Assembly: GCA_963700375.1 (NCBI GenBank) | Contig: CAVOXF010000006.1 | Coordinates: 186,001-250,000, forward strand | Origin: JAHEEL01 sp963700375 | GTDB lineage: Bacteria > Actinomycetota > Acidimicrobiia > Spongiisociales > UBA5794 | DNA: 64,000 nt | Direction: 5' to 3' | Shown here: one piece after another, positions 50,751-58,253 of the stretch | Layout of the letters: the number at the start of each line of letters is the position of its first letter | How positions within the stretch are numbered: position 1 is the first letter of the stretch | Notes under the pieces: generated by a model | Told to the model about the DNA's origin: nothing | What the model saw: only the letters and a program-made list of their open reading frames with translations | Databases searched by the model: none | Translations under genes and position numbers: made by a program

Positions 50751-52084
50751 TTTGCCTCCTCGATGATCGAAGCAACCGCAGCGACAAGATCGTCGACGGC
50801 GGCGGCATCGGGTGCCTCGGCGTTGAGCCGAAGCTTCGGTTCGGTGTTCGATGGACGCAGGTTGAACCATCGATCGCCGAGATCGACGGTAAGTCCGTCG
50901 AGATGGTCGATGGCGGCACCACTGAATGCCGCGGCGACCGCGGCCGATGCCGCTGCCTGGTCCGCGACGTCGTAGTTGATCTCGCCCGAGCTTGCGTACG
51001 GTTCGTACACGGTCCGCAGTTCGGAGAGCGGCCTGCCCGCCTCGGAGAGCACCTGCATCAGCACGAGCAGCGCCAGAATGCCGGAGTCGGCGCGGAAGTT
51101 GTCGCGGAAGTAGTAGTGACCGGAGTGCTCACCGCCGAAGACGGCGCCGGTCTCCTTCATGATCTGTTTGATGTACGAGTGACCAACCTTGGTACGCACT
51201 GGAATCCCACCCGATGCCGTGACCCGTTCCGCTACCGCCTTCGAGCAGATGAGGTTGTGCACGATCGATGCTCCGGGTTCCCGTTTGAGGAACCAGTCGG
51301 CGACGAGTGCCGTCGTGGTGCTGCCGGGGAGCGGGACGCCCTTGTCGTCGATGAAGAACGCCCGATCGGCGTCACCGTCGAAGGCGACTCCGAGGTCCGG
51401 CCGCTCGATGTCCATCAGCGCGAGCAGATCGGCGAGGTTCTCGGGCCGGAGCGGGTCGGCCGGATGATTGGGGAAGGTCCCGTCCGGTTCGAGATAGAGC
51501 CCGATGAGGTGGGACGGGAGGCGATCGAACACCGACGGGAGCGCGACGCCCGCCATGCCATTGCCGCCGTCTGCAACGACGGTCAGTGCGGCAAAGGTCT
51601 CAGGTTCGACGACGCTGAGAAGGTGATCAACGTACCCCGGCAGGATGCCGGCCTGTTCGACCGACCCGGGCACCGGAGCCGCCAGTTGGGGAGCACCGGC
51701 AAGCTCCTTGATCTCGCGCAGTCCCGTCTCTTCGCCGACCGGGGTGGCGCCGGCGAGACAGAACTTCAGACCGTTGTAGTCCGGTGGATTGTGCGACGCG
51801 GTGACGACAACACCGGGCAGGTTCATGGATCCGGCGACGTAGTAGAGCGCATCGGTGGTGATCTCGCCGACGTCGACGACGTCGACGCCGGCCCGGGTGA
51901 TGCCGCCCATGAGTGCGCCGGCGATGGCCGGTGACGACAGGCGGCAATCGCGACCGACCGCAATCCGATCGACACCGGCGAACGCAGCGAACGCGTGGCC
52001 GATCTGTCGGGCGGCGGCTTCATCGATCTGTGCCGGGTAGAGGCCGCGTACGTCGTAGGCCTTGAAGATGATGTCGAAATCCAT
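50747..52084 (-). CDS. manB: Phosphomannomutase/phosphoglucomutase
   Basis: 445 residues. Active-site serine in VVTASHNPPDYNG, Mg loop GVAFDGDADRAFFID, sugar-binding loop GGEHSGHYYFRDN and phosphate-binding RPSNTEPKLRL are all present. It makes mannose-1-phosphate, feeding GDP-mannose and mannose glycans. The ATG at 52084 has a TACAAT box exactly 7 nt upstream; the extension to 52159 crosses this promoter. Confidence 0.95.
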   Translation of the reverse strand: MDFDIIFKAYDVRGLYPAQIDEAAARQIGHAFAAFAGVDRIAVGRDCRLSSPAIAGALMGGITRAGVDVVDVGEITTDALYYVAGSMNLPGVVVTASHNPPDYNGLKFCLAGATPVGEETGLREIKELAGAPQLAAPVPGSVEQAGILPGYVDHLLSVVEPETFAALTVVADGGNGMAGVALPSVFDRLPSHLIGLYLEPDGTFPNHPADPLRPENLADLLALMDIERPDLGVAFDGDADRAFFIDDKGVPLPGSTTTALVADWFLKREPGASIVHNLICSKAVAERVTASGGIPVRTKVGHSYIKQIMKETGAVFGGEHSGHYYFRDNFRADSGILALLVLMQVLSEAGRPLSELRTVYEPYASSGEINYDVADQAAASAAVAAAFSGAAIDHLDGLTVDLGDRWFNLRPSNTEPKLRLNAEAPDAAAVDDLVAAVASIIEEAK

Positions 52085-52091
52085 GACCTTG

Positions 52092-52097
52092 ATTGTA
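52092..52097 (-). promoter_or_regulatory. Probable -10 box of leaderless manB operon
   Basis: TACAAT on the minus strand, 7 nt before the manB ATG, is a near-consensus -10 hexamer (TATAAT). It is the strongest leaderless promoter signal in the window and drives manB, the Trm112-like gene, the SIS isomerase and sahH. Confidence 0.6.
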
Positions 52098-52141
52098 CGG
52101 TCGATCGTGCGCGGGCCGTGTCCCTGTCCCCGTTCCGTTCC

Positions 52142-52147
52142 TACACT
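52142..52147 (+). promoter_or_regulatory. Probable -10 box before the GT2 gene
   Basis: TACACT lies 10 nt before the ATG at 52158 and is divergent from the manB promoter, 44 bp away. Confidence 0.4.
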
Positions 52148-52157
52148 CGTCGCCAGC

Positions 52158-52865
52158 ATGAACCCTGACGCCCCGACGACTCTCTCGGTCGTGATCCCAG
52201 TTCACAACGAAGCCGACTACCTCGTGGGAGCGCTCGAGGAGTTGTTCGACGAGATCAAGGACGTGCCGGCGGACATCACCGTGCTCATTGCGGAGAACGG
52301 ATCGACCGACGGAACCGCCGATGCCGTCAGGCGGTTGATGCCGGAGCATCCGACCCTGGCATTGCTCGAACTCCCGACTCCCGACTACGGCGCGGCCATG
52401 CGAGAGGGGTTCCTTGCGACGGACGGCGAGTGGGTGGTCAATTTCGATATCGACTACTTCTCCTCGGACTTCCTCAACACGGTGCTCGAGGTCGGTCACA
52501 ATGCCGATTTGGTGCTCGCCTCGAAGCGGGTCGAGGGCGCCGATGACCGCCGCGGCCCGGTGCGACAACTCGCGACGTTCACGTTCAACCAGATCCTGCG
52601 ATTCATGCTGTCGTCGGGTGTCTCCGACACCCATGGAATGAAGGCGATTCGGAGAGCGGTCATCGACGAGATCGCGAGTGACGTGATCTCCACACAGGAC
52701 CTCTTCGACACGGAATTGGTCGTGCGAGCGGAACGGGCGGAGTTCCGCATTGTCGAGGTGCCGGCCGTGGTCGAGGAGAAGCGTGCAGCGAAGACGAGTC
52801 TCGCCAAGCGTGTCCCGCGCACGCTCAAGGGTGTGTGGAACGTCCGGAAGGGCCTGAAGACCTGA
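52158..52865 (+). CDS. Glycosyltransferase family 2, polyprenyl-phosphate sugar synthase-like
   Basis: 235 residues without membrane segments. LSVVIPVHNEADYLVGAL, LIAENGSTDGTADAV and VVNFDIDYFSS (acidic metal motif) are GT2 hallmarks. The fold and size suit a dolichyl/polyprenyl-phosphate hexose synthase that loads a lipid carrier, which would feed the adjacent GtrA and GT-C-like proteins. Sugar and lipid are not identifiable. Confidence 0.88.
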   Translation: MNPDAPTTLSVVIPVHNEADYLVGALEELFDEIKDVPADITVLIAENGSTDGTADAVRRLMPEHPTLALLELPTPDYGAAMREGFLATDGEWVVNFDIDYFSSDFLNTVLEVGHNADLVLASKRVEGADDRRGPVRQLATFTFNQILRFMLSSGVSDTHGMKAIRRAVIDEIASDVISTQDLFDTELVVRAERAEFRIVEVPAVVEEKRAAKTSLAKRVPRTLKGVWNVRKGLKT

Positions 52866-52877
52866 ACCGTCCGACCG

Positions 52878-53336
52878 TCATACCTTGACGGTATCGGACT
52901 CCTGCTCGCGGATCGCCTTGCCGAATACGATGTCGCGGTACGAGGCGAACTTCGGGATCAGGATCAGGATCGACGTCGTCAAGTAGACCGCGTTGGCCGC
53001 GGCCTTCGACAGCGGACCGAGCCACACCTCGGCGATCCACATTGTTCCCGCCGTTCCGGCCCACGCGGCCAGATTCACGAGGTAGAAGTTGGCGGCCTCG
53101 CGTCCGGAGACCTTTCCGCTCTTGATCTTGAACGTCCATGCCCGGTTGAGGAGATACGACATGAATGTGGTGAATGCAAAGGCGCCGCTCACGGCGATCA
53201 CCGACCACCACCCGATCCAGAGAAGCACGTTGAACAGCGCGAACGAGACGACGGTATTCGCGATCCCGACGAGGCCGACCTTGAGGAATTGGCGGAAGGC
53301 CTGCTTCGTCATGAAGCTGCCGAAGTAGTCTCTCAC
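52878..53336 (-). CDS. GtrA-family membrane protein
   Basis: 152 residues with four membrane helices. FLKVGLVGIANTVVSFALFNVL and AFTTFMSYLLNRAWTFK are the GtrA motifs. GtrA-like proteins are thought to flip polyprenyl-linked sugars across the membrane. The ATG overlaps the stop of the large membrane glycosyltransferase-like gene by 4 nt. Confidence 0.9.
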   Translation of the reverse strand: MRDYFGSFMTKQAFRQFLKVGLVGIANTVVSFALFNVLLWIGWWSVIAVSGAFAFTTFMSYLLNRAWTFKIKSGKVSGREAANFYLVNLAAWAGTAGTMWIAEVWLGPLSKAAANAVYLTTSILILIPKFASYRDIVFGKAIREQESDTVKV

Positions 53337-55531
53337 TCGGCGGCCTGATCGACGCGATGCTTGTGCCGTTGGTAGGCGTAGACGCCAAGCCCAACGAGCG
53401 CGGTCAAGGTAAGGGCCATACCGAGGTTCTCGGCAGATGTGTTCTTGAACTCAAGCACGACATCTTCGCTCGTCGGAACAACCACCATCAGGGACGGGGC
53501 CGCCCGGTAGGGCCCATCCGCCCCTTCTGCGGTCCAATTGGGGAAGTACGACACCTTGACGAGGTGGGGTACGCCGACCGCGGTCGTCGTGAATGAGATG
53601 CGATGGTCTTCGGAAACGATGTTGCTCACAACGCCGGTCTGCGAATACGGGCTGACCGAGACGAGGCGTTCGCCGACGGTCTCGACCCGTTCCCAGTCTG
53701 CCGGTCCATCTTCGACAAGCCAGTGGTCGAGGTTCTCGACGTCGTCGTACCACTCGAGCGTGGGATCGACGAAGCCACCACCGCCGGCCCAGACGGCCGG
53801 TTCGATCGTCGCCACGTCGACCAGGCTCGAGGACGGCAAGGCGAAAACACGCCACGGCAGCGCCACCCCGACTTGCTTGAGGCCGGCGAGGCGAGCGCCC
53901 TCCGCGCCTTCTTCGGTGTAGCTCACGTAGTAGTCGACGTTGTAGACCGCGAGGTGTTCGATACCCCGCTCCATGTTGAACCCGCGGTAGTCGAGGCCGC
54001 GTACCGGATTCGACGGCCGTTCGCTCACCTCGGAGGCGTTCAGGAAGTGGAAGGGCGTGGTGAGCGACGACTCGAAGAAGAGCCCCTCCATGGAGGGATG
54101 TCCCTCGCTCCAATACGGGAACAGCATGAGGGCCATTGGCGTCCCGTACTTGTTCATGTCGCCGTTCGCCTCCCACATGATGCGACCGGGCGGAAGCGAA
54201 TCGACGGTCTCCATGAGCAACCGGTACTCCCCGTAGTCGGCCTTGCCCTCGTAGCCCTCGAAGTTCCACTTGACCCATCCGGGCACATCGTGGATCGAGA
54301 GAATGCTCGCCACCAGGACGACCAGAGCGGCCCCCAGAGACAGTCCGATTGTGACGGTACGTCTCAACGGCACCCGCCGCGACACCTCGACGACCGCAAG
54401 GCCGAGTGCCAGCCCGGCAAAGACGTACATCCCGAAGTACCAGTACGGCAGAAGGCGGGCGTTGTACAAGACGGTGACGCCGACCTTTGGGAGAAGGAAG
54501 TACCCGGCCAGAGGGAGCAGCGTGAGCCAGGCCAGAACGGCCACGTCATCGCGTCTCAGCATCGTCCAGAGCAACCCGATCACTCCGAACACGAGGATCG
54601 GGATGAACTCTCCTGGAAAGGGCGATCCAGGGATCGCGTCGCCAACGACGTTCGTGACCGGCGCCCACCCCATGTCGGTGGCCATTCCCCCAAGGACGCG
54701 GAGACCGAGCGGCAGGGCCCAGAACGCGCTGATCGCGAAACCGAGCGCCCAGGACGAGATCACCGTTCGGGGCCCATTCCGCCGGAACAGCAGCGAAACG
54801 GAGACGGCGACGACGATCATCGTCGGCACGATGTGGGTCATGGCCGTCAGCGCCAGAACGATGCCGGCGAGCGGGGTGAACCGCCGACCCAGACGCGTGT
54901 CTCTGGTGACAATCCCGAGGTAGAGAATCGACAGCGCGAACGACCAAGAGAACGAGAACTCTCCGGCAAGGGTCGACTTCATGTTCGCACCGAAGATCGA
55001 GAAGCTCTCCATCACCACGAACATCGACCCGGTGAGCGATGCAAGGCCGGACACGGGGCGGGAGAACCCGAGAAGTCGTGCGAATCCGTAGGTCGCGATC
55101 GGAAGGCCAACCAATCCGACCACCGTCACGAGTTTGAATGCAACGCCGTACGGCAGGAACACGTCGAGCAGAACCGTGATGAGCGCCGGAATCGGGAAGT
55201 AGAAGTAGAGGGCGGGGAAGCCCGCGTACCACGTGCTCGACCACCCGAAGATCCGGCCCGAGGGCAACAGCACATCGCGCAGAACTTGGGGAAGCAGCAC
55301 ATGGGCCCCCATATCGCCACCGGTCGGCGTATTCGCAACCAGGATCTGCGGGAAGCGGATCAGCGACCCTGATCCGATCACACCGAGGACCCCGGACATG
55401 ATGAGCAGGATGAGAAGCGTCGGAGCGCCGACGAGCACCACAATCAACCAGGCCGGTACCGCACCCGAATCCGGTGCCACCGAAGGCCCTGGTTCGTGCT
55501 CACTGACGACGGGCGCGGGCGGAGAGGTCAC
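53333..55531 (-). CDS. Large multi-TM membrane protein, GT-C glycosyltransferase-like (PTPS-related family)
   Basis: 732 residues. About 12-13 membrane helices in the first 420 residues, then an exported domain of about 270 residues and a final helix near 710. The first large loop carries ANTPTGGDMGAHVLLPQ, an acidic motif in the place expected for GT-C enzymes, and the second loop GFPALYFYFPIPAL is typical of the 6-pyruvoyl-tetrahydropterin-synthase-related membrane family. Probably uses a lipid-linked sugar to glycosylate envelope polymers or proteins. Starts at a GTG; operon with gtrA. Confidence 0.7.
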   Translation of the reverse strand: MTSPPAPVVSEHEPGPSVAPDSGAVPAWLIVVLVGAPTLLILLIMSGVLGVIGSGSLIRFPQILVANTPTGGDMGAHVLLPQVLRDVLLPSGRIFGWSSTWYAGFPALYFYFPIPALITVLLDVFLPYGVAFKLVTVVGLVGLPIATYGFARLLGFSRPVSGLASLTGSMFVVMESFSIFGANMKSTLAGEFSFSWSFALSILYLGIVTRDTRLGRRFTPLAGIVLALTAMTHIVPTMIVVAVSVSLLFRRNGPRTVISSWALGFAISAFWALPLGLRVLGGMATDMGWAPVTNVVGDAIPGSPFPGEFIPILVFGVIGLLWTMLRRDDVAVLAWLTLLPLAGYFLLPKVGVTVLYNARLLPYWYFGMYVFAGLALGLAVVEVSRRVPLRRTVTIGLSLGAALVVLVASILSIHDVPGWVKWNFEGYEGKADYGEYRLLMETVDSLPPGRIMWEANGDMNKYGTPMALMLFPYWSEGHPSMEGLFFESSLTTPFHFLNASEVSERPSNPVRGLDYRGFNMERGIEHLAVYNVDYYVSYTEEGAEGARLAGLKQVGVALPWRVFALPSSSLVDVATIEPAVWAGGGGFVDPTLEWYDDVENLDHWLVEDGPADWERVETVGERLVSVSPYSQTGVVSNIVSEDHRISFTTTAVGVPHLVKVSYFPNWTAEGADGPYRAAPSLMVVVPTSEDVVLEFKNTSAENLGMALTLTALVGLGVYAYQRHKHRVDQAAE

Positions 55532-55569
55532 GGGCGGCAGGCTAGTGAGGCGTGCGGAGTACGACCGCG

Positions 55570-55755
55570 CTAGGCCTCGCGGCGTGCGACATCGATGAGC
55601 GCGTCGAGGTCAAGGCGCTCACCGTTGCGATCCCACCACTTCGATTCACACCGGTGGCACGAGCAGAACACGACCTCCGAGCCGTCCGGAAGTGTGAGCT
55701 CGATCTGAATCACAGAGTTCTGACCGCACGTGCTACAGGTGAGTCCATCAGTCAT
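55570..55755 (-). CDS. Small zinc-ribbon protein
   Basis: 61 residues with CSTCGQNS and CSCHRCESKWW, two CxxC-type pairs, and a conserved RLDLDALID tail. A small actinobacterial protein of unknown function; nucleic-acid or protein binding through the zinc ribbon is likely. Confidence 0.75.
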   Translation of the reverse strand: MTDGLTCSTCGQNSVIQIELTLPDGSEVVFCSCHRCESKWWDRNGERLDLDALIDVARREA

Positions 55756-55784
55756 CGTGTGCCTCCCAGGCCGCCATCGTAGCG

Positions 55785-56072
55785 TCAGGTCCGATCCATC
55801 GCCTCAGGAACATCTTCAAGCTTGCCGAGATACCGCGACCGACGGCGGCCATCTTCGGTCCAATACGCGTACCAGTACGGCCCGTGTGGACAACGGGTGC
55901 AGCTCTCCTTACCGCACCGAACCATCTGCTTCCTGAGCTTGACCTCGGGTCCGGATCCGGGTAGATCCACGCCCCGTCCCTCGAGTCGGGCCTTGGCCAG
56001 AATGTAGAGGCGTCTCAGCTCATGCTCATCCATCTCCCGCACGGCTTCGAGTACGTCGCGGTCTATGGACAT
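55785..56072 (-). CDS. DUF6788-like small protein
   Basis: 95 residues. The C-terminal half reads VRCGKESCTRCPHGPYWYAY and RRRSRYLGKLED, the pattern C-x4-C-x2-C with G-P-Y-W-Y and R-Y-L-G-K seen in DUF6788 proteins, often linked with mobile or repair loci. Role unknown. The N-terminal half is helical (DEHELRRLYILAKARLEG). Confidence 0.75.
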   Translation of the reverse strand: MSIDRDVLEAVREMDEHELRRLYILAKARLEGRGVDLPGSGPEVKLRKQMVRCGKESCTRCPHGPYWYAYWTEDGRRRSRYLGKLEDVPEAMDRT

Positions 56073-56081
56073 CTCGCTCCG

Positions 56082-56297
56082 CTACACAGTTTCGCTTGCG
56101 AAGAGGGTCGGCTGCGATCGGCGATCGTGCAATACCCAGCCGACGGGAGCGGTCACACGGTTCGCATGCGTCGTGCACAGGGGGTACCGCGTGCCGGTCT
56201 CCAGAGCCCCCTCGGTATCGACCAGCCACGCCTCACGTCGTTCGTACGCATAGGACAGGCTGGACGTGGGGGTGGATGAGCAGCGAACGCAAGTCAT
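56082..56297 (-). CDS. DUF3499-family protein
   Basis: 71 residues. TCVRCSSTPTSSLSYAYERR and YPLCTTHANRVTAPVGW match the actinobacterial DUF3499 family (two cysteines, LSYxY and CxxHA ... PxGW). In mycobacteria the family member lies beside manB and whiB2. Zinc binding seems likely; function unknown. Confidence 0.82.
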   Translation of the reverse strand: MTCVRCSSTPTSSLSYAYERREAWLVDTEGALETGTRYPLCTTHANRVTAPVGWVLHDRRSQPTLFASETV

Positions 56298-56349
56298 GGC
56301 CGCGCGACGTTAGGAGAAGGCAGGACCCGGACCAAGGACTCCGAGCGGC

Positions 56350-56730
56350 TCACGCGATCCCCGCCGATCGAATCGCCGTACGGAACCGGTTGCGATTGGG
56401 GACGCCGGTCTCGAAGAAGAGCGAACGTCCCTCGTCGTCCAGAACCGCGACGAGCGGAACCGCCTCGACGTGGTAGCGGTCGAACAGGTGCGGCTCCAGT
56501 TCCCAGGTGACTTCCCGAACCGACGTTCCGGCCTCGTCGACAACGCGCATTGCCTCTGAACACGTTGTGCAGTCGGTCGACGTGAAAACGATCACGCCTG
56601 GCCGCTCTCCTATGCCATCGAGATCGACGGGCGGGTGCGGCGGCTTCTGCCACCGGGCGGCAAGTCGTGCAAACGCGACAACGACGAGTACGAGTACCAG
56701 CACCACGACAACGGAGACGAAAGAGGTCAT
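56350..56730 (-). CDS. Membrane-anchored thioredoxin-like protein
   Basis: 126 residues. An N-terminal membrane helix (about 3-25, Val/Leu-rich) and a thioredoxin-like domain with the CTTC motif in FTSTDCTTCSEAM and cis-Pro in HVEAVPLVAVLD. The ATG at 56730 overlaps the stop of the DUF5719-like gene. It may keep disulfides of exported envelope proteins in order. Confidence 0.82.
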   Translation of the reverse strand: MTSFVSVVVVLVLVLVVVAFARLAARWQKPPHPPVDLDGIGERPGVIVFTSTDCTTCSEAMRVVDEAGTSVREVTWELEPHLFDRYHVEAVPLVAVLDDEGRSLFFETGVPNRNRFRTAIRSAGIA

Positions 56731-58253
56731 CCGATGCCTACGCCGCCGATGAACGCGACTCCTTGCGGGCCGGAGATCGTGACGGCGACCGAAACAGGCA
56801 CGTTCGCTTCGACCAGCATCCCCGAGCTGCCGGTCTCCGACAACGGCGCTATCGGCACCTCGGCGTAGGTCCCGGCCGGGATGAGTATCTCCTCCGACGC
56901 ACCGGACGAGACACCGAGCGGACTGAGTGTGACGGTCGCATCATCGCCGGACGGGTTGAGTATCCAGATGGACGTGTCGGCTCCCGGCACGACTCCGAGT
57001 CCGGGAACCAGCCAGCGTTCGAGTGGATCCGGGTTGCCGGACATCGCAGCAAGCCCGTCGTACGTGACGGGTTCGTCAGCTTCCTCACCTTCGGCCGTCT
57101 CCTCGGCCGCGACGGTGGTCTCCGTCGTGGCCTCGTCCGCTCCCGCCGACCCGTCTGTGGCTCCCCCATCGGTTGTCTCGTCGGTGTCTACTTCCGTGTT
57201 CTCAACGTCGTCTTCGGGGAGCACCGCTCCCGTCGATGGCAGCACTCCTTCCGGGGCCGCCTGGATCACGGCCACGATTGGGGCGTTCGAACGCACGCGG
57301 ACGGCGAACGGGGGCTCGGCGAGGTCGGCGAGGTTGAGACGAATCGGTTGGAGTGGGGACACGATCAACTCGTCGGCGTCGAGGATCGGCCCATCCGGTG
57401 TGTACAGGTCGATCGCGACGGTCGCGCCGACACTCCCCGTGTTCGAGAGCACCAGGTTCGGTACCAGACCGGGAACGCTCGTCACCGGGAAGTCCCAATT
57501 CGTTGCCTGCCCGGTTCCCGGCCATGACGCTTCATCGGTTCCGTTGTTCAGGACGAGGCTGGGAATGACGATGCCGGTCTCCGAGGTCACGACGAAACTC
57601 ACGTTGTCGTTGAACGCGACCACCCGCGTCAGGTCTTCGGTCACCCATGAACGCCCGGCGATGTCGAGGCTTTCAAAGCCTGCGAGCGTCGAACTACCGA
57701 ACTCATTGATGGTCTCGACCCGGACCTTGGCATTCTCGGCGAACGGGTTGAACAGTTGCAGTTCGAGCGTGAAGCCCTGTTCCTGCGCAGTGATCCCCCC
57801 GACGAGGTGCCACACTTTCGGCACCGAGACCACGCACCGGTCTCCGGTGAGGATCTCGTCCGACCACGTAGCGGTCGTTGCGACCGCCGGCCCATCATCG
57901 AACTCGACAACACCGGGCGATGTGCCGCGCCGGACGATGTCTCCTGCGTCGATGCTGCGTGCTCCCGGGCCTCGCAGGCGTGCCTCCTCCACCGTTGGTT
58001 CCTCGGTCGGGTTCGAGTCCGGAATCGTGATCGACGCATCGACGTCGACCATCGACGCCAGGCCGAACGCCGAGTCCCTGAGCGCGCCCGCGGCGACCCA
58101 GGGGCAGTACCACGCACTGGGGTCTCCGGTCGCGGTGCCCACCTCAGGCGGCAAGGTTCCGAACTCCGGTGGTCGGACGTCGACCGGTCCGGTCTGGGCG
58201 AACGCAAGCGCTCCGAGCACGCCAACCACGATGACGATGACGGCCCGCCTCAT
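56727..58253 (-). CDS. Exported DUF5719-like protein
   Basis: 508 residues: a signal/anchor helix (MRRAVIVIVVGVLGALAFAQ), SAWYCPWVAAGA as in the DUF5719 family, and a long beta-rich exported region. An acidic Thr/Glu/Asp linker (around 350-400) separates two halves; the C-terminal half repeats motifs such as SIWILNPSGDDATVTL. Function unknown. Its ATG overlaps the stop of the upstream GT2-membrane protein by 4 nt, and the pairing of a DUF5719 protein with a GT2 membrane protein recurs in Actinobacteria. Confidence 0.78.
   Translation of the reverse strand: MRRAVIVIVVGVLGALAFAQTGPVDVRPPEFGTLPPEVGTATGDPSAWYCPWVAAGALRDSAFGLASMVDVDASITIPDSNPTEEPTVEEARLRGPGARSIDAGDIVRRGTSPGVVEFDDGPAVATTATWSDEILTGDRCVVSVPKVWHLVGGITAQEQGFTLELQLFNPFAENAKVRVETINEFGSSTLAGFESLDIAGRSWVTEDLTRVVAFNDNVSFVVTSETGIVIPSLVLNNGTDEASWPGTGQATNWDFPVTSVPGLVPNLVLSNTGSVGATVAIDLYTPDGPILDADELIVSPLQPIRLNLADLAEPPFAVRVRSNAPIVAVIQAAPEGVLPSTGAVLPEDDVENTEVDTDETTDGGATDGSAGADEATTETTVAAEETAEGEEADEPVTYDGLAAMSGNPDPLERWLVPGLGVVPGADTSIWILNPSGDDATVTLSPLGVSSGASEEILIPAGTYAEVPIAPLSETGSSGMLVEANVPVSVAVTISGPQGVAFIGGVGIG

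Noticed and set aside
53603..55372. 589-codon frame antisense to the GT-C-like gene
   Set aside because: Shadow of the minus-strand gene; Arg/His/Glu-rich with no domain.
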